Position numbers and translations under genes: made by a program
In this document: positions 17,296 to 25,694 of the stretch, piece after piece
Numbering within the stretch: the first letter of the stretch is position 1
Layout: the number at the start of each line of letters is the position of its first letter
Assembly: GCA_003447235.1 (NCBI GenBank)
Contig: DLZV01000021.1
Coordinates: forward strand, 1 to 60,995
Length of the DNA: 60,995 bases
Reading direction: 5' to 3'
DNA from: Prevotella sp.
GTDB lineage: Bacteria > Bacteroidota > Bacteroidia > Bacteroidales > Bacteroidaceae
The notes under the pieces: generated by a model
The model's input: only the letters and a program-made list of their open reading frames with translations
Told to the model about the DNA's origin: nothing
Database searches by the model: none

Positions 17296-18578
17296 CCGAC
17301 GAGAGAAACATACCAAGTAGGAAGGTGAGCCCCGTAGCCTGGGTGCCCACCCTCTACTTCGCCATGGGCATGCCCTTTGTGGTTCTGAACATGGTCTGCA
17401 CACTCATGTACAAAGGCATGGGGGTGAGCGACGCGCAGATAGCCTTCTGGACCTCGCTCATCATGCTGCCGTGGACGCTGAAACCCCTGTGGAGTCCGTT
17501 CCTGGAGATGTACAAGACGAAGAAATTCTTCGTTGTCCTGACCCAGTTGGTCTCCGGCATCGGCTTCGCCTTGGTGGCCTTCGCGCTCCACCTGCCCGAC
17601 TTCTTCGCCATCACGATCGCCATCCTGGCGGTCATAGCACTAAGCGGGGCTACCCACGACATCGCCGCTGACGGCACCTACATGAGCGTTCTCTCCAAGG
17701 AGGAGCAGGCCAAATGGATCGGCTGGCAGGGAGCGTTCTACAATATCGCCAAGATTGCCGCCACGGGTGGCCTCGTCTATCTGGCGGGCGTCTTCATCAA
17801 GCACTTCGGGGTGACTACCGCCTGGATGGTGATCATGCTCATCATCGCCGTCATCATGTGCGCCCTGGGCCTCTACCACATCTTCATCCTCCCCGCCACG
17901 TCCAATGCAACAAGTACGGAGGACAAAAACCTCGGGGAGGCCCTGCGCGAGCTGTGGAACGTCTTTGCCGACTTCTTCAAGAAGAAGCACATCGCCTATT
18001 ACCTGTTCTTCATCATCCTCTATCGCTTCTGCGAGGGATTCGTGATGAAGATCGTGCCTCTCTTCCTCAAGGCACCACGCACGGAGCAGGGCCTGGGACT
18101 GAGCGAGCAGGAGATCGGCCTCTGCTACGGCACGTTCGGAGCAGCAGCCTTCGTCATCGGAAGCATCCTGGCGGGCTACTATATCGCCCACCGCGGACTG
18201 CAGAAGAGTCTCTTCCAACTCGCCCTGGTGTTCAACCTGCCCTTCGTGGCCTACACCTTCCTCGCCATCTACCAGCCGACGAGCGTCGTGCTTATTGGGT
18301 CGGCCATCACGCTGGAATACTTCGGCTATGGATTCGGCTTTGTCGGACTGACGCTCTTCATGATGCAACAGATAGCGCCGGGCAAGCACCAGATGAGCCA
18401 CTACGCCTTTGCCTCGGGCATCATGAACCTGGGCGTCATGCTTCCAGGCATGCTCAGCGGCTACCTCAGCGACGCCCTGGGCTACCGCACCTTCTTCCTC
18501 GTGGTGCTCCTGTGCGCCATCCCCGCGCTCCTCATCACCTGGTTCGTGCCGTTCACCTATCCTGAGCCCAAGAAATAA
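17292..18578 (+). CDS. MFS transporter, probably for a mannosyl disaccharide
   Basis: The 428-residue inner-membrane protein has about 12 hydrophobic segments and AmpG/SLC33-like features, such as SLIMLPWTLKPLWSPFLEMY near residues 55-74 and GATHDIAADGTYM near 119-131. It overlaps the GH92 gene by 4 bp and precedes the GH130 gene, so it most likely imports Man-GlcNAc left after mannose trimming. That substrate is inferred from context only. AmpG itself moves muropeptides, which is an alternative. Confidence 0.85.
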   Translation: MTDERNIPSRKVSPVAWVPTLYFAMGMPFVVLNMVCTLMYKGMGVSDAQIAFWTSLIMLPWTLKPLWSPFLEMYKTKKFFVVLTQLVSGIGFALVAFALHLPDFFAITIAILAVIALSGATHDIAADGTYMSVLSKEEQAKWIGWQGAFYNIAKIAATGGLVYLAGVFIKHFGVTTAWMVIMLIIAVIMCALGLYHIFILPATSNATSTEDKNLGEALRELWNVFADFFKKKHIAYYLFFIILYRFCEGFVMKIVPLFLKAPRTEQGLGLSEQEIGLCYGTFGAAAFVIGSILAGYYIAHRGLQKSLFQLALVFNLPFVAYTFLAIYQPTSVVLIGSAITLEYFGYGFGFVGLTLFMMQQIAPGKHQMSHYAFASGIMNLGVMLPGMLSGYLSDALGYRTFFLVVLLCAIPALLITWFVPFTYPEPKK

Positions 18579-18588
18579 GAGGAAAAAT

Positions 18589-18629
18589 GTGGGTGCGCCA
18601 TCCTCCTTTTGGACAACGGGCGCGCCCAC
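18589..18629 (+). other. Intercistronic hairpin between MFS and GH130 genes
   Basis: GTGGGTGCGCC at 18589-18599 pairs with GGCGCGCCCAC at 18619-18629 with a single mismatch. No T-run follows on the plus strand. It may modulate readthrough or mRNA stability. Confidence 0.6.
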
Positions 18630-18676
18630 CTCTCATAGTAGCCAACAACAACTGACCAATAACAAACAAGAAGAAT

Positions 18677-19675
18677 ATGAGCAAACTCATCATCGAGGGC
18701 AACGCCCTCCCCAATATGCCGTGGCAAGACCGCTCCGCCGACAGCAACGCCCCCATGTGGCGCTATTCGGAGAACCCGATCATCCCGCGCGACTTGCTCC
18801 CCACGAGCAATAGTATCTTCAATTCTGCCGTCGTACCTTTCGGCAATCGCTTCGCGGGCGTGTTCCGTTGCGACGACACCAACCGCCGCATGGTGCTCCA
18901 CGTGGGCTTCTCCGACGACGGCCTCCATTGGGACATCGACCCCAACCCGCTCCGCTTCGAGTGTGAGGACAAAGAGATAGGCGAGTGGGTCTATGGCTAC
19001 GACCCGCGCGTCACCTTCATCGAAGACCGCTACTACGTCACCTGGTGCAACGGCTATCACGGCCCGACCATCGGCGTGGCGTGGACGAAGGACTTCAAGA
19101 CGTTCCACCAACTGGAGAACGCCTTCCTGCCCTACAACCGCAACGGCGTGCTCTTCCCCCGAAAGATCAACGGTCGCTTTGCGATGCTCTCCCGCCCGTC
19201 CGACACGGGACACACGCCTTTTGGCGACATCTTCTATAGCGAGTCGCCCGACATGGAGTTTTGGGGTCGCCACCGCCACGTGATGGCTCCCGCAGCCTTC
19301 GAGAAGAGTGCATGGCAATGCATGAAGATTGGTGCAGGTCCCATCCCCATCGAGACAAGCGAGGGATGGCTGTTGTTCTACCATGGCGTGCTCCATAGCT
19401 GCAATGGCTACGTCTATAGTTTCGGCACGGCGCTCCTCGACCGCGACGAGCCCTGGAAGCCTATCTACCGAAGTGGCCCCTACCTCATCTCGCCGCAGAA
19501 ACTCTACGAGTGTGTGGGCGACGTGCCCAACGTCTGCTTCCCCTGTGCCGAGCTCCACGACCCTGCCACAGGACGCATGGCGGTCTATTACGGTTGCGCC
19601 GATACCGTGACGGGCATCGCCTTCGGCTACATCCCCGAAATCCTGGAGTGGACGCGCAAGACGAGCATCATCTGA
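18677..19675 (+). CDS. GH130 mannoside phosphorylase (Man-beta-1,4-GlcNAc type)
   Basis: GH130 phosphorylases split beta-mannosides with phosphate to give mannose-1-phosphate. The 332-residue protein lacks a signal peptide and is cytoplasmic. It has NPIIPRDLLPTSNSIFNSAV near the N-terminus, the general acid D109 in YGYDPRVTF and the CNGYHGPTIG segment. These features and the GH92 partner resemble the Bacteroides enzyme that acts on beta-1,4-mannosyl-N-acetylglucosamine from N-glycan cores. The mannose-1-phosphate could enter metabolism through a phosphohexomutase such as the one at 39599. Exact linkage is inferred. Confidence 0.93.
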   Translation: MSKLIIEGNALPNMPWQDRSADSNAPMWRYSENPIIPRDLLPTSNSIFNSAVVPFGNRFAGVFRCDDTNRRMVLHVGFSDDGLHWDIDPNPLRFECEDKEIGEWVYGYDPRVTFIEDRYYVTWCNGYHGPTIGVAWTKDFKTFHQLENAFLPYNRNGVLFPRKINGRFAMLSRPSDTGHTPFGDIFYSESPDMEFWGRHRHVMAPAAFEKSAWQCMKIGAGPIPIETSEGWLLFYHGVLHSCNGYVYSFGTALLDRDEPWKPIYRSGPYLISPQKLYECVGDVPNVCFPCAELHDPATGRMAVYYGCADTVTGIAFGYIPEILEWTRKTSII

Positions 19676-19706
19676 TATACTATATATATAAGGTATAATG
19701 CATGGA

Positions 19707-19744
19707 CCGGGACTTTTTCTGATGATTCTCAGAAAGGGTCTCGG
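19707..19744 (+). terminator. Terminator of the GH92-MFS-GH130 cluster
   Basis: CCGGGAC and GTCTCGG form the base, and CTGA/TCAG with flanking A/T pairs form the upper stem around a short loop. A T-containing tail follows. It ends the plus-strand cluster. Confidence 0.6.
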
Positions 19745-19841
19745 TCTGTTCTTTGAAAGGGCGATCCCCAAAAGCGCAAGACGCCCCAATGCACAGACTT
19801 CTCAGAAAAAACTCGGATTTCCATCAAGCATGGGATCCTTC

Positions 19842-19875
19842 GCATCCCGAAGCGATCCCGAAAGCATCCCGAAGG
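19842..19875. repeat. Three-copy 11-bp repeat
   Basis: ATCCCGAA occurs at 19844, 19855 and 19866, exactly 11 bp apart, with similar flanks (GCATCCCGAAG). It lies in the non-coding gap between the GH130 terminator and tRNA-Pro. Nothing else is recognised in this gap. Confidence 0.6.
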
Positions 19876-19883
19876 AATAGGCA

Positions 19884-19911
19884 CAAAAAAGCGACCCAAC
19901 AAGGAGTCGCT
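19884..19911 (-). terminator. Terminator of tRNA-Pro
   Basis: On the minus strand AGCGAC and GTCGCT form a stem followed by a run of six T, shortly after the 3' end of the tRNA. Confidence 0.8.
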
Positions 19912-19928
19912 CGAAACTTATAAAGAAG

Positions 19929-20003
19929 TCGGGATGACTGGACTCGAACCAGCGACCACCGGTCCCCCAGACCGGCATTCTAAACCTACTGAACTACATC
20001 CCG
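19929..20003 (-). tRNA. tRNA-Pro (anticodon GGG)
   Basis: Read on the minus strand, the 75-nt sequence folds into a full cloverleaf. CGGGATG pairs with CATCCCG in the acceptor stem, CCGGT with ACCGG in the anticodon stem, and the loop CTGGGGG gives anticodon GGG. The T arm contains GGTTCGAGTCC. No CCA is encoded. Confidence 0.96.
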
Positions 20004-20067
20004 TTTTCTGTTTAGCGGGTGCAAAAGTACTAAGATTTTTGAAACCTGCAAAACTTTTCGGGCTTTT

Positions 20068-20099
20068 TTTGCCGTTTCGCCCTAAAAATAGTACCTTTG
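20068..20099 (+). promoter_or_regulatory. Promoter for aroA and following genes
   Basis: TTTG at 20068-20071, a 20-bp gap and TACCTTTG at 20092-20099 match the consensus exactly. The start of aroA follows 31 bp later. Confidence 0.88.
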
Positions 20100-20130
20100 C
20101 GGGTGAGTAAGGACCCAAACAAGGCTTAAA

Positions 20131-21390
20131 ATGCATTACATCATAGATCCTCCCCATGTTCTCCAAGCGGACGTCAACTTGCCCGCTTCGAAGAGTATCA
20201 GCAACCGCGCCCTCATCATCCAGGCACTGACGCCTGGCGCGCCGACACCGTTCAATCTGTCCGACTGCGATGACACCCGGGTGCTCAAGGACGCCTTGCG
20301 CCTCCTCCCCTCCCACATCGATATTGGACCGGCAGGCACGGCAATGCGCTTCCTCACCGCCTACCTGGCGATCACGCCCGGAGAGCACACCCTCACCGGT
20401 TCGGAGCGGATGCGCCAGCGCCCCATCGGCCAACTGGTCGATGCGCTCCGGTTGCTTGGTGCCGAGATTGCCTATGAGGGCGAGGAGGGCTTTCCCCCGC
20501 TGAGAATTACCGGTAAGCCCATCATGGGTGGCAAGATAGAGATGGCGGGCGACATCAGTTCACAGTTCGTCACGGCCCTGCTGCTCATCGCCCCTGTCAT
20601 GGAAAAGGGACTTACCCTCCATCTGCAGGGCCGCATCATCTCCCGTCCCTATATCGACATGACGCTCCAGGTGATGCGAAGCTATGGCGCAGACGTGGAG
20701 TGGATGGACCAAAGTACCATCACGGTACGCCCACACCCCTACCAGCCCACGGAATATACGGTAGAGAATGATTGGACCTCGGCCTCCTATTGGTATGAAC
20801 TGATGGCTCTCTTTGGCCGAGGCGACACTTCCATGCGCCTCAACGGACTCCTCGCCCACTCTCCACAGGGCGACGCGGCAGTCAAGTACATCTTCAGCCT
20901 GCTGGGCATCCGCACCACCCTCTCCAAGGAGAAGGAGGGAAGACTGGAGACGGCAGACCTACATTACCGCAGGATGCGACTGCCTCTCCTCGAATACGAC
21001 TTCACGGGTCAGCCCGACCTGGCACAGTCCGTGGTGGCTACCTGCGTGGCTTTGGGCACCCACTTCCGCTTCACGGGCCTTTCGACGCTCCGTATCAAGG
21101 AGACCGACCGTCTCGCAGCCATCGTCAGCGAGATGCGGAAGCTCGGCTACGACCTCCAGGCGACCGACGAGGACGCGCTGATATGGAACGGCGCACAATG
21201 CCAGCCCGACGCCTTCCCCGTCATCGACACCCACAAGGACCACCGCATGGCCATGGCCTTCGCCCCCTTGGCCATCCGCTTCCCGGGACTTCGCATCCAC
21301 CATCCCGAGGTAGTGTCGAAGTCCTACCCCAGCTATTGGGACGAGCTGGAGCGGGCCGGTTTCACCATCACCCCCGCCCAGCCATCCTAA
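20131..21390 (+). CDS. aroA: 3-phosphoshikimate 1-carboxyvinyltransferase (EPSP synthase)
   Basis: This cytoplasmic enzyme joins shikimate-3-phosphate and phosphoenolpyruvate in the pathway to aromatic amino acids. The 419-residue protein is close to the E. coli length. It shows LPASKSISNRALI (K21), GPAGTAMRFLTAYLA, RPIGQLVDALRLLG, ISSQFVTALLL, RIKETDRLAAI and DTHKDHRMAMAFAP in order. The usual GNAGTAMR loop reads GPAGTAMR here. It starts a run of plus-strand genes leading to porW and porX; the next gene begins 13 bp after its stop. Confidence 0.97.
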   Translation: MHYIIDPPHVLQADVNLPASKSISNRALIIQALTPGAPTPFNLSDCDDTRVLKDALRLLPSHIDIGPAGTAMRFLTAYLAITPGEHTLTGSERMRQRPIGQLVDALRLLGAEIAYEGEEGFPPLRITGKPIMGGKIEMAGDISSQFVTALLLIAPVMEKGLTLHLQGRIISRPYIDMTLQVMRSYGADVEWMDQSTITVRPHPYQPTEYTVENDWTSASYWYELMALFGRGDTSMRLNGLLAHSPQGDAAVKYIFSLLGIRTTLSKEKEGRLETADLHYRRMRLPLLEYDFTGQPDLAQSVVATCVALGTHFRFTGLSTLRIKETDRLAAIVSEMRKLGYDLQATDEDALIWNGAQCQPDAFPVIDTHKDHRMAMAFAPLAIRFPGLRIHHPEVVSKSYPSYWDELERAGFTITPAQPS

Positions 21391-21403
21391 ACACCTGCCT
21401 ATC

Positions 21404-21793
21404 ATGAACCTACTACTCATCACCCTCGGATCGCTGGCCCTCCTGGCCCTCGTCGCCGCCCTCGTCTCCAAACTCACCAAGGGCAGCAACGATGCCGTCC
21501 AACCGACCCATGGCGACTGTTCTACCTGTAGCGGCGAGGACGACCGTTGCGAACAGGTGTGCTATATGGAGGCCGCTACCCGCGACATCGAGTATTATGA
21601 CGACGAGGAACTCGACCAGTACAAGGGGCGCCCGTCCGATAGTTACAACGACGACGAGGTGCAACACTTCGCCGACGTGCTCTTCTCCTTGCGTCCCGAA
21701 GACGCGAGAGGATGGGCACGGAGCCTCAGCTTGCGCGAGATCAACCTGCCCGACGCGCTCAAGGACGACCTCTTTGCGCTCATCGAAGGATGA
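21404..21793 (+). CDS. Small membrane-anchored protein of unknown function
   Basis: The 129-residue product has one N-terminal membrane helix (LLLITLGSLALLALVAALV). It is followed by a short cysteine cluster, CSTCSGEDDRCEQVC at about 39-53, that could bind a metal or a cluster. The rest is acidic, with a DDEELDQYKGRPSDSY stretch and a C-terminal helix. No catalytic motif is seen. It sits 13 bp after aroA and 51 bp before porW, so it is probably co-transcribed with both. No named family is recognised. Confidence 0.8.
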   Translation: MNLLLITLGSLALLALVAALVSKLTKGSNDAVQPTHGDCSTCSGEDDRCEQVCYMEAATRDIEYYDDEELDQYKGRPSDSYNDDEVQHFADVLFSLRPEDARGWARSLSLREINLPDALKDDLFALIEG

Positions 21794-21844
21794 AATATCG
21801 CAAGAAAAAGGCAATAAAACGACCCGTAAAAGAGTTTATTAAGC

Positions 21845-24800
21845 GTGAAGAAGAATTATACGCTATATAGTATCGGCGCACTACTGGCCATCATCGTCTT
21901 GGTCCTTAGTGGCTGCTCGACCCAGAAGAACACCGCCAAGACCCGTTGGTGGCGGGCGTTCAATGCACGCTATAATACCTATTATAATGGCAAACTGGCC
22001 TACATCGACGCCTGCCTGGAAAAGGAGAAAGGCAACAAGGACAACTTCACGGAGATGCTCCCGCTCTACACGGTGGGCAACAAAAGCAGCCGCGAACTGG
22101 GCAAGGGCAACTACGACCGGGCGATAGAAAAGTCGAAGAAGGCCATCGCGCGCAACAGCATCAAGCGCAAGCCCGAATGGAACAAGTCGAGACGCAAGAC
22201 GGAGAAGGACATCGAGTGGCTCAGCCGCAAAGAGTACAACCCCTTCCTTTGGAAAGCATGGCTGCTCATGGGCCGCTCCCAGTTTCACAAAGGATCGTTT
22301 GACGAGGCCGCGGCGACCTTCGCCTACATGTCGAGAATCTACAAGACGCAGCCCGCCATCTACGGCAAGGCGCGGGCATGGCTTGCCAAATGCTACATCG
22401 AGCAAGACTGGCTCTATGATGCCGAGGACGTGATCCGCAACATGCAGCGCGACAGCATCGACTGGAGGGCCGCCAAGGAGTGGGACTATACCTTTGCCGA
22501 CTACTATATCCACACGGGTGAACTGGAGAAGGCCGTCCCCTACCTGCGCAAGGTCATCAAGCACGAGATGAGAAAGAAGCAGAAAGCGCGCGAATGGTAT
22601 CTGATGGGACAGATCCAGGCGGCCTTGGGCCATCATACTGAAGCGTACAAGGCGTTTCGCAAGGTCGTCGCCCAGAACCCTCCCTACGAGTTGGAATTCA
22701 ACGCCCGCATCGCCATGACGGAGGTGATGGCGAAGGGAAAGGCGAAGCAGATGATCGGCAAACTGCGCCGCATGGCTGCCTCGGACAAGAACAAGGAATA
22801 CCTCGACCAGGTATATTACGCCATGGGCAATATCTACCTGGCACAGCAAGACACCATGAAGGCCATCGACGCCTACGAGAAGGGCAACACCAAGGCCACG
22901 CGTAGTGGCGTGGAGAAGGGAGTGCTGCTGCTCCACCTCGGCGACCTCTACTGGGAGATGCAGAAGTATAGCGACGCCCGTCGCTGCTATGGCGAGGCCA
23001 TCGGCCTGCTCGACAAAGACCGCAAAGACTACGAGGCACTTTCGGAGCGTTCGAAGGTACTCGACAAATTGGCACCCTATACTGACGCCATCCACCTCCA
23101 GGACTCCTTGCAGTATCTTGCCCAATGTCCGGAGGCGGAGCGCAATGCGGCCATCGACCGCGTGATCGACGCCCTGAAGAAGAAGGAGAAGGAGGAGAGA
23201 GACCGATTGGCAGAGCAAGAGGCAGCCCAGCGACAGGGTGAGGGTCAGAACATGGAGACCAACCGTGGTCGCATGCCCAACCCTGCACAGGACAACAACC
23301 GCGATGCCGTCTGGTATTTCTATAATGTGCAGGCGGTCTCCCAGGGTAAGTCACAGTTTGAGCGACTTTGGGGCAAGCGCGAGAATGCCGACGACTGGCA
23401 GCGCAACAACAAGACCGTCGTCGGCAGCATCGGCTCGGGTATCGACGACGAGGAACTGACCGACGAGCAGCGCGACTCCATCGAGGCGGCAGAACTGGCC
23501 CAGGATTCGCTGCAGCAAGTGGCCGACAGCGCCCAGAACGACCCGCATAAGCGGGAATACTACCTGGCTCAGATACCCTTCACGCCCGAACAGCTTGCCG
23601 CCAGCAACCTGCTGCTGGAGGACGGCCTGCACCACGCTGGCGTCATCTTCAAGGACGAGTTGGACAACCTGCCCTTGGCCGAGAAGCACCTGCGCAGACT
23701 GACGGACCACTACCGCGACTACGAGCATATCGACGAGACGTATTATCATATCTTCCTGCTCTACTCCCGGCTCAAGCAGCCTGCCACGGCCGAAAACTAT
23801 GTCGATAGTCTCAAGGCGCGGTTCCCCGACAGTCAATGGACGACGCTGCTCACAGACCCATACTTTGTGGAGAACGCAAAGTTTGGCAAGCATATCGAAG
23901 ACTCACTCTATGCGGCCACCTATGAGGCGTTCAAGAAGGATCGCTTCGACGAAGTGGCTGCCAACGCCAGCATCAGCGAGACGCGATTCCCATTGGGCGC
24001 GAACCGCGACAAATTCCTGTTCATCAGCGGACTGAGCCGCCTCAACGACGGCGACGCCGAGGGATGCGTCAGCAATATGAAGCAGGTCGTGGAGAAATAT
24101 CCGCGCAGCCGCATCAGCGAGATGGCGGGCATGATCGTCAATGGCGTCAACCAGGGTAGGCAGCTCCACGGCGGCAAGTTCGACTTAGGCGACATCTGGA
24201 CGCGACGGGCCATCGTGCTCAACGATAGCGACAGCATCAAGCAGGTGAAGTTCACGCCCGATCGCGACATCGACTTCGTCTTCATGCTTGTCTATAGCCC
24301 CGACTCTCTCAATGAGAACAAACTGCTCTTCGAGATGGCGCGGTTCAACTTCACCAACTTCCTCGTGCGCAATTTTGAAATTCAGATCGAGGAAGTGGGG
24401 GGCATGAGACAGATGCGCCTCACAGGATTCCTCAACTTCGAGGAGGCCTACGAGTATGCGCGTCAGCTCTTCGCCAACCAGGCCGTCGTACGACAGACCA
24501 ACGGCAAGGCGGTACCAATCATCATTAGTACGAAAAACGAGGAGTTGATCGGCAAGCCGTTCAGCTATAAGGACTACGAGGACTTCTATGCCCAGAACTT
24601 CAACAAGGTGGAACTGCCGAAGCGCAATACGCTCTTTGAGCCTGCGGACCTCAACGAACCGCGAGAGCCGGAGAAGGTACAACCCATCGGCATTCCCGAG
24701 GTGGACAACCAGCCCGTGACCAGCGAGGCGGGCGAAAACGAGGAGACATTGGAGGTGGAGGACGACACGCAGTTCATCCCCATCGAGGAACCGTCACAAG

Positions 24801-25552
24801 TGGTAACGGACACCACAGCCACAGAACCTGCCAAGAAGGACGAGCCGCAAGCCGATGCGCCTCAGACAGAACCAGCGGCTAAGGACGCTCCCACGGAGCC
24901 AAACTCCGAGACTGCCCCGCAAGGCGGCAACGAGGGCGGCAGTACGAATGAGGGTGAACCCAAAGAACCAGCCAAGGAGACGCCCCAGGAAGACGCCAAG
25001 GATGTGAACGTCCCCGAAGATAAGCCCACGGAGCAGCCTAAGGAACAACCTAAGGATCAACCTAAGGAACCAGCGAAGGAACCAGCGAAGGATCAGCCTT
25101 CGGCAGCCTCCAAGGATCAACCTAAGGAGCCTCAACAAGAGGACAACGAGGGCACGACCATTGCCGTGGATCCGACGGGCGAGCAACCAGCAGAGACCGA
25201 CACTCAGGGCGACCTGATAGAGATCGCCCCCGAGGACGAATCGGCCAAGCCAGCCACCCAGCAGCCGGAGGAGGGCACCATCGTCATCCCCGACGAGCCA
25301 GAGACACCTCCTGCTCCTGCGGTTCAGCCACCAAGTCCCTCCACGCCGAAGACTGAGAAGCCTCAGCAGGATCGGCCTGCCACACAGCCGCAGAAGCCTG
25401 TCCAGGACCAGCCGCAAGGCAAGGAAGACGACGAGGATGAACCCGAGTTCTTCTTCGAGGGCGACACGCCGTCCAGTCCGACGAATAGCGAGGACAAGGA
25501 GACACTCGACGATGGCCTCGACGACGAGTATTACGAGTTGGATGGTTTCTAA
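21845..25552 (+). CDS. porW: PorW/SprE-like type IX secretion lipoprotein
   Basis: PorW (SprE) is an outer-membrane-associated TPR lipoprotein needed for type IX secretion. The 1235-residue product begins at a GTG codon; no upstream ATG is open. Its lipobox is VLSGC with C24. RWWRAFNARYNTYYNGKLAY is typical of the family start, followed by many TPR-like helices up to about residue 860. A long linker rich in Pro, Glu, Lys and Gln (roughly 950-1200), with repeated KDQPKEP units, ends in an acidic tail. Its neighbour porX encodes the T9SS regulator. The linker is longer than a simple lipoprotein needs and may span to another envelope component. Confidence 0.88.
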   Translation: MKKNYTLYSIGALLAIIVLVLSGCSTQKNTAKTRWWRAFNARYNTYYNGKLAYIDACLEKEKGNKDNFTEMLPLYTVGNKSSRELGKGNYDRAIEKSKKAIARNSIKRKPEWNKSRRKTEKDIEWLSRKEYNPFLWKAWLLMGRSQFHKGSFDEAAATFAYMSRIYKTQPAIYGKARAWLAKCYIEQDWLYDAEDVIRNMQRDSIDWRAAKEWDYTFADYYIHTGELEKAVPYLRKVIKHEMRKKQKAREWYLMGQIQAALGHHTEAYKAFRKVVAQNPPYELEFNARIAMTEVMAKGKAKQMIGKLRRMAASDKNKEYLDQVYYAMGNIYLAQQDTMKAIDAYEKGNTKATRSGVEKGVLLLHLGDLYWEMQKYSDARRCYGEAIGLLDKDRKDYEALSERSKVLDKLAPYTDAIHLQDSLQYLAQCPEAERNAAIDRVIDALKKKEKEERDRLAEQEAAQRQGEGQNMETNRGRMPNPAQDNNRDAVWYFYNVQAVSQGKSQFERLWGKRENADDWQRNNKTVVGSIGSGIDDEELTDEQRDSIEAAELAQDSLQQVADSAQNDPHKREYYLAQIPFTPEQLAASNLLLEDGLHHAGVIFKDELDNLPLAEKHLRRLTDHYRDYEHIDETYYHIFLLYSRLKQPATAENYVDSLKARFPDSQWTTLLTDPYFVENAKFGKHIEDSLYAATYEAFKKDRFDEVAANASISETRFPLGANRDKFLFISGLSRLNDGDAEGCVSNMKQVVEKYPRSRISEMAGMIVNGVNQGRQLHGGKFDLGDIWTRRAIVLNDSDSIKQVKFTPDRDIDFVFMLVYSPDSLNENKLLFEMARFNFTNFLVRNFEIQIEEVGGMRQMRLTGFLNFEEAYEYARQLFANQAVVRQTNGKAVPIIISTKNEELIGKPFSYKDYEDFYAQNFNKVELPKRNTLFEPADLNEPREPEKVQPIGIPEVDNQPVTSEAGENEETLEVEDDTQFIPIEEPSQVVTDTTATEPAKKDEPQADAPQTEPAAKDAPTEPNSETAPQGGNEGGSTNEGEPKEPAKETPQEDAKDVNVPEDKPTEQPKEQPKDQPKEPAKEPAKDQPSAASKDQPKEPQQEDNEGTTIAVDPTGEQPAETDTQGDLIEIAPEDESAKPATQQPEEGTIVIPDEPETPPAPAVQPPSPSTPKTEKPQQDRPATQPQKPVQDQPQGKEDDEDEPEFFFEGDTPSSPTNSEDKETLDDGLDDEYYELDGF

Positions 25553-25694
25553 GTATCCACCCGACTACTACTGAGTTCACCCCCAGGACTTCGCCACGTG
25601 GGTCCGAAGACCAAGCAGCGCTTCATGACAAGGAGTGTCCAAACAGTACAAGCCCCCATGGCGAGGGACAAAAAAAATGATAGGAGAAAAGACA

